From assembly GCF_003337235.1 (NCBI RefSeq), contig NZ_QPJC01000007.1, positions 62,001 to 126,000 on the forward strand: a DNA stretch of 64,000 bases, in the 5' to 3' direction. A model generated the notes under the pieces. The model was not told where the DNA came from and did not search any database. It was given only the letters and a program-made list of their open reading frames with translations. The stretch is from Halopolyspora algeriensis (lineage in GTDB: Bacteria; Actinomycetota; Actinomycetes; Mycobacteriales; Pseudonocardiaceae). Shown in pieces: positions 9,978 through 18,798 of this stretch. The stretch's first letter is position 1; each line of letters begins with the position of its first letter. A program made the position numbers and the translations under genes.

Positions 9978-11167
9978 GCTTGCATCACCTCACGGAAGGC
10001 CGCCAGCACTTCCGCGGCGAATTCGGGATCGTTGATGTCGTATCGCGAGCGGCTGATCACGCGATGGGCGTTCTGATGCACCTCACGCTCCAATGTCTCG
10101 AACAGTGCCGCATCGGCTTCGGGATCGTGGAACGGCTGCCCGGGAACGTCCAGCAGGGACACGCCCCCTTCGGGAAGCAGAAACCGCACCGGACCGCGGC
10201 AGGCGTTGAGTTTCGCCGCGAGGAACTCACCGATGCGGCGGCATTCGTCCGGCGTCGTGCGCATCAGCGTGACCTGCGGGTTGTGTACGTACAAGTTCCG
10301 CTCGCGGTAGCGCTCCGGTACGGTCTCCCGGCTTCCGAAGTTCACCATGTCCAGGGCACCGCACGAGCCGACATAGGGAATTCCGCTGCGGGCGATCGCG
10401 TCGAGCCGCTGCGGGCCCGCACTCATCACACCGCCGGCGACGAGGTCACACACCTCGGTGGTGGTGATGTCCAGGGCCGCGGTGACGAGCCCGTCGTCGA
10501 CGAGCTTGTCCATCGCCCGGCCACCGGTGCCGGTCGCGTGGAACACCAGGGGATCGTAGTCCGCCGCGAGCTGCTCGGCCACGGATGTCACGCACGGTGT
10601 CGTCACACCGAACATGGACAGCGCGACCGCGGGCTTGTCCTCGCCCACCGGGACCGGGTGCGCTACTGCCCCGGCGAGCGCGTGTGCGGCATTGGCGAGT
10701 ACGCGGCGGGAGATCCGGTTCAGTCCCGCCACGTCGGTGACCGAGGGGAACATCGCGATGTCGCCGGCATCGACGTAGGTCGACACATCGCCGGAGGCCA
10801 CCGTGGAGACCATGAACTTGGGGATCCCGACGGGCAGTGTCCGCATGGCGGGTGCGATCAGCGCCGTTCCGCCCGAACCACCGAGCCCGAGGATGCCGTC
10901 CACGTCGGTACGGCCGGCCAGGAATCGTTCAAAAGCTCTGGCCATCGCGGTGACGGCCGAACCACGCTCACCGGTGAACACAGCCGCCGTACCTTCCGGG
11001 TGATGGGCCGCGACCTCGGCGGCCGTCACGGTCGTATCGGCCTGCGTGTCGCCGGTACCGAGGTCCACGGTCACCACGGGGTTCCCGTTCGCGCGGACGA
11101 GCTCGGCGACGTAGCGCAGTTCCGTACCCTTGGTGTCGAAAGTTCCGGCGATGTATACACTGCCCAT
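9974..11167 (-). CDS. Tm-1-like (UPF0261) ATP-binding protein
   Basis: This 397-aa protein matches the UPF0261/Tm-1-like family, named after the tomato Tm-1 tobamovirus-resistance protein whose N-terminal domain binds ATP. The start [20 protein letters not shown] is typical. Further family segments are [33 protein letters not shown] and [19 protein letters not shown] at 11167 is chosen because the family begins here; the longer frame to 11746 is antisense to the methyltransferase. It heads an operon with the PEP-hydrolase-family gene and probably the SRPBCC gene. The bacterial role is unknown; a ligase or catabolic role is only a guess. Confidence 0.87.
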   Translation of the reverse strand: MGSVYIAGTFDTKGTELRYVAELVRANGNPVVTVDLGTGDTQADTTVTAAEVAAHHPEGTAAVFTGERGSAVTAMARAFERFLAGRTDVDGILGLGGSGGTALIAPAMRTLPVGIPKFMVSTVASGDVSTYVDAGDIAMFPSVTDVAGLNRISRRVLANAAHALAGAVAHPVPVGEDKPAVALSMFGVTTPCVTSVAEQLAADYDPLVFHATGTGGRAMDKLVDDGLVTAALDITTTEVCDLVAGGVMSAGPQRLDAIARSGIPYVGSCGALDMVNFGSRETVPERYRERNLYVHNPQVTLMRTTPDECRRIGEFLAAKLNACRGPVRFLLPEGGVSLLDVPGQPFHDPEADAALFETLEREVHQNAHRVISRSRYDINDPEFAAEVLAAFREVMQA

Positions 11168-11413
11168 GGCATCCCCAACGGCCGGTCGCACGATGATCGT
11201 CTCGTGCCTGTGAACCCTACCGCCGATGCCGCACACGCACACCTGCCGGAGATCATCGCGGTATTCCCGTTTCGACGGTCGGTACCGACCCGGCGGGATG
11301 CTTCGGCGAGAACCTCCGGCGGACCCCGAGCACAGCGGTCGCACGCTGCTAGCATGCGAATCGATTTTTTCGAAGAGATCACTCTTCGTTCGACATCTCC
11401 GGAGGAGACGCGA

Positions 11414-12130
11414 GTGGCGGACCAGGGCGCATTCGAACGCGCGACCGGGCGAAACCTGGAGGACGACAGCGGCAAGCCCCGCTACCTGCGCTACCAGCGC
11501 AATCTGATGCTTCCGCACTGCGGGCGCAGCGTGCTGGAAGTGGGCGCGGGCACTGGTGAGTTCGCCTCCCACGTGACGGGGCTGGAGAGGTATGTGCTCA
11601 CCGATGTCGACCCGGATGCCGCCCAGTACATGAAGCAGCGTTTCGCCGGCCGACCCGAGGTCGAGGTTCGCACTCTGGACCTGGACGAGCAGCCGAAACT
11701 CGAACAACCGGTCGAAACCGCCATGGCCATCAACGTCCTGGAGCACATCGACGACGACGCCACCGCGCTGCGCTCACTGTCCCGGCTCGTGACCCCGGGA
11801 GGAACCATCGTGCTGTGGGTGCCCGGCTACCAGCAGTTGTACGGGGAGTTCGACCGGCTCGTCGGGCACGTCCGCCGCTACACGCCGGAAACCATGCGTT
11901 CGGCCATCCAGCGCGCGGGCCTGACGGTGCGACTGGCCAAGCCCGTCAACTTCCTCGGCGCTCTCGCCTGGTGGGCGGCCGTGCGCAAGGGGGGCAGCAA
12001 CGCTCCGAACAAGCGGCTGGTGCGGATCTACGACCGGTTCGTGGTTCCCGTTACCGAGGCGACCGAGAAGGTCGTTCCCGCACCGTTCGGCCAGTCGATC
12101 CTCGGCGTGGCGCAGGTACCCGCCGACTGA
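11414..12130 (+). CDS. Class I SAM-dependent methyltransferase
   Basis: This 238-aa methyltransferase has the SAM-binding motif [15 protein letters not shown] at about residues 34-48, the acidic motif [10 protein letters not shown], and [13 protein letters not shown] as the motif-IV-like segment. The C-terminal part includes [16 protein letters not shown], common in methyltransferases linked to glycan or lipid loci. GTG at 11414 has GGAGGAG 7 nt upstream, which decides it over the ATG at 11354. The gene is monocistronic and divergent from the Tm-1-like operon. The substrate is unknown. Confidence 0.82.
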   Translation: MADQGAFERATGRNLEDDSGKPRYLRYQRNLMLPHCGRSVLEVGAGTGEFASHVTGLERYVLTDVDPDAAQYMKQRFAGRPEVEVRTLDLDEQPKLEQPVETAMAINVLEHIDDDATALRSLSRLVTPGGTIVLWVPGYQQLYGEFDRLVGHVRRYTPETMRSAIQRAGLTVRLAKPVNFLGALAWWAAVRKGGSNAPNKRLVRIYDRFVVPVTEATEKVVPAPFGQSILGVAQVPAD

Positions 12131-12288
12131 GCACACCTTTGAAACAGAGGCACCAAATTCGGTACCGGAGATCGCGACCGGCCTGCGCACCTTCGGTCGA
12201 TAGCCGCGAGGCCGGCTGACGAGCACGCCCGGGATTCCGGCGGCCCCCGAATGCGTCACCCGGGCGCCGCCGGTGGGCGTTCGGCAGC

Positions 12289-12441
12289 TCAGTGCGACTT
12301 GCCCTTACCCGTGATCCTGTTCTTGACCCGGTCGATCTTTTCCTTGTTCTTGGGGTCCTGGGCGTACTTCTTGGCCTGTTCCATCGCGCGTTTGCCCTGC
12401 GGGCTCTTCGCGAAGTCGGTGACCTTCTTGAACAGGGACAT
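12289..12441 (-). CDS. Small basic conserved protein (50 aa)
   Basis: This 50-aa Lys-rich protein (MSLFKKVTDFAKSPQGKRAM...) is mostly one amphipathic helix followed by a basic tail. Similar short proteins are common in actinobacterial genomes, but I know no function. ATG at 12441 follows GAGGAG. It sits 128 nt after the acyl-CoA dehydrogenase gene on the same strand and may be independently transcribed. Confidence 0.6.
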   Translation of the reverse strand: MSLFKKVTDFAKSPQGKRAMEQAKKYAQDPKNKEKIDRVKNRITGKGKSH

Positions 12442-12569
12442 GGCAGCTCCTCGGCTCTGCTCGGCGCAGGTCCGCCGGCTGGAATCCGCCGGCCGGACCT
12501 CCATGGTCGAGTACCACCAGCCTACCGACAATGTGAGGGCCACGGGCACTGTCAGCACCTACCGATCAC

Positions 12570-13748
12570 TCAACCGAGTACACCACCGATCGAGGCATGC
12601 CCCTTGATCAGGTTGCGGGCGATGGTCCGGCGCTGGATCTCGTCGGTGCCCTCGAAGATGCGCAGCAGCCGCAGGTCGCGGTACCAGCGCTCGACGGGCA
12701 GCTCCCTGGTGTAGCCCATGCCGCCGTGAATCTGCATCACCCGATCGACGATCTCGTTGGCCCGCACCCCACCGTGGAGCTTGGCCATGGATTGCGCATG
12801 CCGCGAGTCCATGCCGGAATCGACCTGCCAGGCGGCCTGCAGGACCAGCCAGCGCAACGCTTCGATCTCCACCGCCGAGTCCGCGATCATCCACTGGATC
12901 GCCTGGCGGTCGGCAATGGGCTCGCCGAAGGTCTCCCGACCCTTGGAGTACTGCACCGCCATGTCGAGCAGGCGTTCACAACCACCCAGTGCCCGCGCGG
13001 GCAGCAGGTAGCGGCCACGACCGATCCACTGCATCGCCAGGGCGAAGCCCTGGCCCACCTCGCCGAGCACGTTCTCCTCGGGCACCCGGACACCGTCGAA
13101 CACCAGGGAGGCGGGCATGCGGTCCCACTCGCCCATGATGTCGATCGGTTCCGACTTCCATCCCATGTCCCGGTCGGCCAGGAAACAGGTGACGCCGCCG
13201 TCGGCACCCTTGTCCTTGTCGGTCACCGCGAACACCATCGCGAAGTCGGCGTCGATGCCGCCGGTGATGAACGTCTTCTCACCGTCGATGACCCACTCGG
13301 AACCCTCCTTGCGGGCCGTGGTCCGGATGTTCTTGGCGTCCGAACCCGCACCGGGCTCGGTGATCGCGAAACACGACTTGCGCTGCCCCTCGATGGTCGG
13401 GATCAGGTAGCGCTGCTTCTGCTCCTCATTGGCGTAGTAGAGGATGTTGTCCGCGTAGCCGCCGAAGCTGAACGGGACGAAGGTACGTCCGAGCTCGACT
13501 TCGATCAGTGCGGTCAGCACCGCCGAGAGATCCATCCCGCCGTACTCCTCGGGGGTCTGCACCCCCCAGAACCCGGCCTGGCGGGCCTTGTCACGCAGCT
13601 CGGCGAGCTCGTCCTTGCTCAGCCCACGCTCGCCCGCGCGTTCCCTGCGCAACACCTCGGGCTCCAGCGGCATCAGTTCGCGCTGGACGAAGTTGCGCAC
13701 CCAGTCGCGGATGTCGCGCTCGGTATCCGACAGTGAGAAGTCCACCAT
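12570..13748 (-). CDS. Acyl-CoA dehydrogenase
   Basis: This 392-aa flavoenzyme carries out alpha,beta-dehydrogenation of acyl-CoA esters. The family signature CFAITEPGAGSDAKNIRTTA lies at about residue 130. The C-terminal QIHGGMGYTRELPVERWYRD and RIFEGTDEIQRRTIARN segments are typical, with the catalytic Glu expected in YTREL/FEGTDE. ATG at 13748 follows AAGGAG at 7 nt. It is the third gene after the ligase and SDR genes on the same strand, consistent with a beta-oxidation-type operon. Chain length or branched substrate cannot be told. Confidence 0.9.
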   Translation of the reverse strand: MVDFSLSDTERDIRDWVRNFVQRELMPLEPEVLRRERAGERGLSKDELAELRDKARQAGFWGVQTPEEYGGMDLSAVLTALIEVELGRTFVPFSFGGYADNILYYANEEQKQRYLIPTIEGQRKSCFAITEPGAGSDAKNIRTTARKEGSEWVIDGEKTFITGGIDADFAMVFAVTDKDKGADGGVTCFLADRDMGWKSEPIDIMGEWDRMPASLVFDGVRVPEENVLGEVGQGFALAMQWIGRGRYLLPARALGGCERLLDMAVQYSKGRETFGEPIADRQAIQWMIADSAVEIEALRWLVLQAAWQVDSGMDSRHAQSMAKLHGGVRANEIVDRVMQIHGGMGYTRELPVERWYRDLRLLRIFEGTDEIQRRTIARNLIKGHASIGGVLG

Positions 13749-13830
13749 GATGGTGCTCCTTGGAAGAGTGGTTCCGACGTATTGGAGAGTGTGCGGATGG
13801 TGGTCGGCCGACTGTTGACGGCCGTGGAGG

Positions 13831-13847
13831 CAAGCGGTGTCAGCCGC
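13831..13847. repeat. Short palindromic intergenic repeat, copy 1
   Basis: CAAGCGGTGTCAGCCGC occurs here, between the SDR and acyl-CoA dehydrogenase genes, and identically at 56331-56347. The core GCGG-TGTCA-GCCGC can form a small stem. Both copies are intergenic, so this looks like a dispersed REP-type element. Confidence 0.5.
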
Positions 13848-13891
13848 TTTCCGCCACCCGCACCGCCAAGCAAGCCGAGCCGCGCATCCTG

Positions 13892-14659
13892 TCAACCGAG
13901 CTTGCGCCCGCCGTCGACGTACAGGGTCTGTCCGGTGATGAACGAGGATTTCTCGCTGGTCAGGAATTCCACCGTGTTCGCGATGTCCTCCGGCGTGCCC
14001 ACGCGCCGCACGGGAGTCACCTCGGCCGTGTTGGCCTGCAGGTCCTCGAAGTTCATCCCGATCCGTTCGGCCGTGGCCGCCGTCATGTCGGAGACGATGA
14101 ATCCGGGAGCGATGGCATTGACATTCACCCCGAACGGCCCCAGCTCGATGGCCAGCGTCCGGGTGAAGCCCTGGATCCCGGCCTTGGCAGTGGAGTAGTT
14201 CGCCTGCCCCTTGTTGCCGAGCGCGGACACGCTGGACAGGTTGACGATCTTGCCCCAACGCTGCTGGACCATCTGCTTCTGCGCCGCCCGGCTGCACAGG
14301 AACGCTCCCCGCAGGTGCACGCCCATCACCATGTCCCAGTCCTGGTCGGACATCTTGTGCAGCGTGTTGTCCCGCGTGACCCCGGCGTTGTTGACCAGCA
14401 CCCCGACCGGCCCGAGTTCGGCGGCCACCCGGGAGAACGCCTGTTCGACCGAGTTGGCATCGGTCACGTCGGCGCCCACCGCGAGCGCGGACCCGCCCTC
14501 CGCGGTGATCCGCTCGACCGTCCGGGCACAGGCTTCCTCGTCGAGGTCGACCACGGCGACCGCGGCTCCCTCGGCGGCCAGTTTCTCGGCGATTCCCGCT
14601 CCGATACCCCTCGCAGCACCGGTCACCACCGCCACGCGGCCGTTCAGTTCCTCACTCAC
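13892..14659 (-). CDS. SDR family oxidoreductase, 3-oxoacyl reductase-like (FabG type)
   Basis: This 255-aa classical short-chain dehydrogenase has the cofactor motif VVTGAARGIGAGIA at about residues 11-24, NNAG in VLVNNAGVTRDN, catalytic Ser in NLSSVSALG and the YSTAKAG Tyr-Lys pair. It ends with the usual SFITGQTLYVDGGRKLG. FabG-like enzymes interconvert 3-hydroxyacyl and 3-oxoacyl thioesters. Between an acyl-CoA ligase (24-nt gap) and an acyl-CoA dehydrogenase, a catabolic 3-hydroxyacyl-CoA dehydrogenase role is more likely than fatty-acid synthesis. Confidence 0.9.
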   Translation of the reverse strand: MSEELNGRVAVVTGAARGIGAGIAEKLAAEGAAVAVVDLDEEACARTVERITAEGGSALAVGADVTDANSVEQAFSRVAAELGPVGVLVNNAGVTRDNTLHKMSDQDWDMVMGVHLRGAFLCSRAAQKQMVQQRWGKIVNLSSVSALGNKGQANYSTAKAGIQGFTRTLAIELGPFGVNVNAIAPGFIVSDMTAATAERIGMNFEDLQANTAEVTPVRRVGTPEDIANTVEFLTSEKSSFITGQTLYVDGGRKLG

Positions 14660-14682
14660 CTTCGGTCACTTCTCCTTCTCGG

Positions 14683-16290
14683 TCACGATCTCGGCAGGCC
14701 CGCACCGACGCGGACGCGAAGCTCCCGCTTGAGCACCTTGTGGCTCGGCCCCAGCGGCAACTCGTCGACGAACACCACCCGGCGCGGATACTTGTGGTGC
14801 GCGGTCCGCTCGGCGGCCCACTCGATGATCGCCTTCTCGGCCAGAGTGTCGTCATCCTCGCCGTCCGTACCGCCGTCCGGAACCACGACGGCGCAGATCT
14901 CCTCGCCCCGCTGCTCGTCGGGGAGGCCGATCACGGCGGCCTGGGCCACGCCGGGATGGCGGACCAGCAGTTCCTCCACCTCGCGCGGGTAGACGTTGTA
15001 TCCGTTGCGGATGATCAGATCCTTCTTGCGGTCCACGATGGACAGGAAGCCCTCGGTGTCCTTGCGTCCGATGTCACCGGTACGGAACCAGCCGTCGACC
15101 AGCACGGCCTCGGTCGCCTCCGGGTTGCCGAGGTAGCCGGCGAAGACGTTGTGGCCCCGCACGACCACCTCGCCGTCCTCTCCCGGTCCGAGCAGCTCGA
15201 TGCGCTCGTCGACGGCGGCGTCGGCGATCTCGACGTCGATGCCCCACAGCGGGTGTCCGACGGTTCCCGGGCGCACCCCGTGCACCGGCTGGTTCACCGT
15301 CGCCGTCGGCGAGGTCTCCGACAGCCCGTATCCTTCCAGGATCTGCGTGCCGAACCGCTTGTTGAAGCGTTCCAGGACGGCCACCGGCAGCGCCGCACCC
15401 CCGGAGATGCACAGGCGCAGACTGGGCACCTCGAGGTCGTCCGGTGCGGCCTCCAGCATCCGGATGTACATCGTGGGGACGCCGTTGAGCTGCGTGATCT
15501 CGTGGTCGCGGATGAGGTTCAACGCTTCGAGGGGATCGAATTGCGGCTGCAGCACCAGGGTCGCCGCGGCCCGGAAAGTCGTGTTCAGCGAGACGGTCTG
15601 GCCGAAGACGTGAAACAGCGGCAGGCACCCCAGAACCCGGTCGTCCGAGCGCGTGTCGTTGGCGTCGAACGCGTTGACCGTCGCGTTCATCACCATGTTG
15701 AGCTGGGTCAGCACCGCCCCTTTCGGTCGCCCCGTGGTGCCGCTGGTGTAGAAGATCACCGCCGGGTCGTCGGGTCCGCGCGTGGCGAAACTCGGCACAG
15801 GCTCGGCCGATGCGGCGAGATCCGTCAGGGACGGCTCGTCGCCGCCCGCTCGCTCGCCGACCGTGATCAGCGGAATTCCGGCGCGCTCGGCGCAACCGCG
15901 CCCCAGTTCGAGTTGACCGGTGTGCGCGATCATCAGCTCCGCCGCGGAGTCACCGAGCAGGTATGCCGCTTCATCGGGCACCAGCAGCAGCGGCACGGGC
16001 ACCACGACCGCGCCCAGGGTGTGCACCGCGTAGTAGGAACGCACGAAGTCGATGACGTTCGGGGCGGCGATCGCCACGCGGTCCCCCGGCTCGACGCCGC
16101 GCGCGGCCAGGACCGCCGCGTAGCGGCGCACCTGCTCCCACAGCTCGCGATAGGTCACGTGCTCGTCCCGCTCGATCACCGCGGTGTTGTCGGGATACCG
16201 GCGGGCGGGTTCGGCGAGCACCGATGCGAGGGACAGCGTCGACCGCCCCGGGACACTGTGCGCCCGGCCGTGATCTTCTCGGGTCATCAT
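14683..16290 (-). CDS. Long-chain acyl-CoA ligase (adenylate-forming)
   Basis: This 535-aa ANL-superfamily enzyme activates a fatty or aryl acid through an acyl-AMP to the CoA thioester. The P-loop-like VIFYTSGTTGRPKGAVLT motif is near residue 180, followed by LEGYGLSETSP and the hinge GWFRTGDIGRKD. IVDRKKDLIIRNGYNVYP follows, and the C-terminal catalytic Lys is in LPLGPSHKVLKREL. Two adjacent ATGs follow GGAGGTCG; the second (16287) has the better spacing. It heads the ligase-SDR-dehydrogenase operon and is divergent from the TetR gene, with an inverted-repeat operator in the gap that probably represses it. Confidence 0.9.
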   Translation of the reverse strand: MMTREDHGRAHSVPGRSTLSLASVLAEPARRYPDNTAVIERDEHVTYRELWEQVRRYAAVLAARGVEPGDRVAIAAPNVIDFVRSYYAVHTLGAVVVPVPLLLVPDEAAYLLGDSAAELMIAHTGQLELGRGCAERAGIPLITVGERAGGDEPSLTDLAASAEPVPSFATRGPDDPAVIFYTSGTTGRPKGAVLTQLNMVMNATVNAFDANDTRSDDRVLGCLPLFHVFGQTVSLNTTFRAAATLVLQPQFDPLEALNLIRDHEITQLNGVPTMYIRMLEAAPDDLEVPSLRLCISGGAALPVAVLERFNKRFGTQILEGYGLSETSPTATVNQPVHGVRPGTVGHPLWGIDVEIADAAVDERIELLGPGEDGEVVVRGHNVFAGYLGNPEATEAVLVDGWFRTGDIGRKDTEGFLSIVDRKKDLIIRNGYNVYPREVEELLVRHPGVAQAAVIGLPDEQRGEEICAVVVPDGGTDGEDDDTLAEKAIIEWAAERTAHHKYPRRVVFVDELPLGPSHKVLKRELRVRVGAGLPRS

Positions 16291-16344
16291 CGACCTCCGT
16301 GGCAGTACAACCGGACGTTTCCGCTCCGGGAAGGGAACGCCGGT

Positions 16345-16361
16345 AACTAACGTTGTTAGTT
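16345..16361. promoter_or_regulatory. TetR-type operator in the divergent acyl-CoA ligase/tetR region
   Basis: AACTAACGTTGTTAGTT is a perfect 7-bp inverted repeat around GTT. It stands out as AT-rich in a GC-rich gap between the ligase start (16290) and the tetR start (16449). The spacing and ACTNAC half-site style match operators of fatty-acid-responsive TetR repressors, so it probably serves both promoters. Confidence 0.75.
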
Positions 16362-16448
16362 TTATGGGACCCTAAGACCACCGACGGCACGTTGGCAAGC
16401 CCCACGGCAGCGACCATGGAGGCACCCGTACACGGGAGGAGGCCCGCA

Positions 16449-17102
16449 GTGCCCAGACCGAGCAGCCCCTTGCTGTCGTCCGAGCGGATCCGCCAGGGGG
16501 CACTGGAGATCATCGACACCCTGGGACTCGAGGCACTGTCCATGCGCCGTCTCGCCGAACATCTCGGGGTGCGCGCCGCATCGCTGTACAATCACGTGCC
16601 CACCAAGGAAGACCTGCTGCACGACCTCGCCAACACCGTGATGGACCAGATCGACGTCTCCGACTTCGAGCGGGACTGGGCCACCGGGCTGGCGACATGG
16701 GCACGCTCCTACCGCGCCGCGCTCGCCGCGCACCCGAACCTCGTGCCGTTCATCGCCTCCGGCCCGGCCCGCCGCGAGGCGGCGCTGCGGCGCGCCGATG
16801 CCGTCCACGGCGGCCTCACCCGCGCGGGCTGGCCGCAGCGCTACGCCACCATGATCGGTGCCTCCACCAAGTATCTCGTGGTCGGCGGCGCGATGGGATC
16901 CTTCTCACACGGCTTCGTCGACGATGCCGACCTCTACGGTGACCACTTTCCCAACCTCGCGCAGGCCCACCTGCTGCGCAAGCACGCCGTCGAGATCGAC
17001 AACGACAGTTTCGAACTGGCTCTGGCCGCTCTGATCGAGGGCTTGCGCCAGCTCTACAGCGAGCTCCCCACAAGCGGTGCTTCGACCACACCGGAAAAGT
17101 AA
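16449..17102 (+). CDS. TetR family transcriptional regulator of the fatty-acid operon
   Basis: This 217-aa protein has a TetR helix-turn-helix at about residues 30-50 (SMRRLAEHLGVRAASLYNHV) after IRQGALEIIDTLGLEALS, then a helical ligand domain with the TetR_C-like LATWARSYRAALAAHPNL. GTG at 16449 follows GGAGGAGG at 7 nt. The ATGs at 16353 and 16416 are less supported, and the first overlaps the operator. By position it should repress the divergent acyl-CoA ligase operon and itself, with an acyl-CoA as the likely ligand. Confidence 0.85.
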   Translation: MPRPSSPLLSSERIRQGALEIIDTLGLEALSMRRLAEHLGVRAASLYNHVPTKEDLLHDLANTVMDQIDVSDFERDWATGLATWARSYRAALAAHPNLVPFIASGPARREAALRRADAVHGGLTRAGWPQRYATMIGASTKYLVVGGAMGSFSHGFVDDADLYGDHFPNLAQAHLLRKHAVEIDNDSFELALAALIEGLRQLYSELPTSGASTTPEK

Positions 17103-17103
17103 C

Positions 17104-17247
17104 CGAATTCGGCCCGCCCGTGTACTCGTGGAGCAGGTTCGGGCCGTCGACCCGGAAAGACGATTCGGCCCACGGGTGGGGCGCCTGTCACCCCAGGAGG
17201 AAGACGAACTCGCGGAAGCGCTGCGACTCGTTCTCGGCCTCGTCTGA
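17104..17247 (+). pseudogene. C-terminal remnant of a MazF/PemK-like toxin
   Basis: Starting right after the tetR stop codon, one frame reads through 47 codons to TGA at 17245-17247. It ends in VLVEQVRAVDPERRFG, RVGRLSPQEEDELAEAL and RLVLGLV. This matches the usual end of actinobacterial MazF/PemK toxins (a D-Q/EQ-V-R-V-D strand followed by a terminal ALRLVLGL helix). The N-terminal two thirds and any antitoxin are missing, so it is probably a deletion relic. The identification rests on motif memory without an alignment. Confidence 0.5.
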
Positions 17248-17371
17248 AGCCGGGCACGGACGGCCGCACCGTGGCACGGCCCGGGTCATGGATCACGTCC
17301 GCGTGCGGTTGACTCCGCCACCGGCGCTACGTAGCGTCCAGCACAACAACCGAATACCGCGCCGATGACGC

Positions 17372-17605
17372 CGCGCGGGAGAGACTCCATGCCCGTCGGC
17401 AAGAGCCGAGTACAGCGGGCCCTCCCGGCCGGCAGGCCTGCATGGAGCGCCGAAGGAGCAATACTCCCCGTCAAACTCTCAGGCTCAGTCACCGCACGGC
17501 ACCAGGCGACCACGGAGAAAAGCAGGAACCTCCACGTTCCTCGCCCACGGTGCAAGCCGCCTCACACGCGGTGAAACTCTCAGGCCAATGACTCCGGGGA
17601 GACGC
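17372..17605 (+). ncRNA. Tandem glycine riboswitch
   Basis: Two consecutive glycine aptamers precede gcvT. The first runs from GCGGGAGAGACTCC through GCCGAAGGAGCAATACTCCC to AAACTCTCAGGC (end near 17484). The second runs from CACGGAGAAAAGCAGGAACC to GTGAAACTCTCAGGCC and ACTCCGGGGAGAC (end near 17605). The repeated AAACTCTCAGGC is the hallmark core. In actinobacteria such switches normally turn on glycine-cleavage genes when glycine is abundant. It ends about 40 nt before the gcvT start. Confidence 0.93.
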
Positions 17606-17646
17606 TTGGACCAGCGCTCGCACCCGATCACGAGGAGTTTCACCCG

Positions 17647-18750
17647 ATGCCGCAACCCCGACGAACCCCCCTGCACGAGATTCACGAAGAGCTCGGGGCG
17701 AGCTTCACCGAGTTCGCAGGCTGGCACATGCCGTTGCGCTACACCGGGGAAACCGCCGAACACAATGCGGTCCGCAATACGGCGGGTTTGTTCGATCTCA
17801 CCCACATGGGCGAGATCCGCATCAGTGGCGGGCAGGCGGCCGAGGCGCTGGATTACGCGCTGCCTGCCAATGCTTCCGGGATCAAGGTCGGCCGTGCCCG
17901 CTACACGATGCTCTGCAACGCCCAGGGCGGCATCCTCGACGACCTCATCGTCTACCGCACCGCCGAACGCGAGTTCCTGATCGTGGCCAACGCCGCGAAC
18001 GCCGCCGTGGTCTCGACCGAACTGGCCGAGCGCGTGCGCGGCTTCGACGCGGTGCACAACGACGTCTCCGCCGAGTACGCCCTCCTGGCGGTGCAAGGGC
18101 CGAAAGCAGCGGCCATTCTGGCCCCGCTGACCCCGATGGACCTGGACGAGGTCCGCTACTTCGCCGGCTACGAGAGCAAGGTCGCAGGCTGCGAGGTGCT
18201 TCTCGCGCGGACCGGCTACACGGGCGAGGACGGCTTCGAGCTGTTCCTCTCCCCCGACGACGCGCCGAGCGTGTGGCGGGCCCTGACCGACTCCGGCGCC
18301 GAGCACGATCTCCGACCGGCCGGGCTGGCCTGCCGCGACACGCTGCGCCTGGAAGCCGGTATGCCGCTGTACGGCAACGAACTCTCCGCGGACCTGACCC
18401 CCTTCCACGCCAACCTGGGCCGGATCGTGCGGCTGGACAAGTCGGCCGACTTCGTCGGCAAGCAGGCACTCGCCCCCGTGGCGGAGAAACCCACCGAACG
18501 CACCCTGGTCGGTCTGCGGAGTGCGGGCCGCCGCGCGCCCCGTCACGATTACCGCATACTCGATGCCGACGGCAACGAGATCGGTGTCGTCACCAGCGGT
18601 GCGCCGTCCCCCACACTCGGGCATCCGATCGCGATGGCCTATGTCGACCGCTCCTTCAGCGAGCCGGGTACCGCACTGCAGGTCGACATCCGCGGCAAGG
18701 CCGCCGACGTCGAGGTCGTCGAACTGCCCTTCTACAACCGCAACCGCTGA
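17647..18750 (+). CDS. gcvT: Aminomethyltransferase, glycine cleavage system T protein
   Basis: This 367-aa protein takes the aminomethyl group from the lipoylated H protein and passes it to tetrahydrofolate, releasing ammonia. Family segments include EFAGWHMPLRYTGETAEHNAVR, FDLTHMGEI with the folate-site Asp, and LLARTGYTGEDGFELFL. The ending RSFSEPGTALQVDIRGK is also typical. ATG at 17647 is preceded by GAGGAG. It lies directly behind the tandem glycine riboswitch and 48 nt ahead of glyA. gcvH and gcvP are not in this window. Confidence 0.95.
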   Translation: MPQPRRTPLHEIHEELGASFTEFAGWHMPLRYTGETAEHNAVRNTAGLFDLTHMGEIRISGGQAAEALDYALPANASGIKVGRARYTMLCNAQGGILDDLIVYRTAEREFLIVANAANAAVVSTELAERVRGFDAVHNDVSAEYALLAVQGPKAAAILAPLTPMDLDEVRYFAGYESKVAGCEVLLARTGYTGEDGFELFLSPDDAPSVWRALTDSGAEHDLRPAGLACRDTLRLEAGMPLYGNELSADLTPFHANLGRIVRLDKSADFVGKQALAPVAEKPTERTLVGLRSAGRRAPRHDYRILDADGNEIGVVTSGAPSPTLGHPIAMAYVDRSFSEPGTALQVDIRGKAADVEVVELPFYNRNR

Positions 18751-18798
18751 GAAAGACGCGAGCACGCGTCGAGAGATCCTGACGAAAGGCGATGCATC

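Noticed and set aside
9980-11413. Rightward open extension of the methyltransferase frame
   Set aside because: It is antisense to the Tm-1-like and PEP-hydrolase genes. The real start is GTG 11414 behind GGAGGAG.
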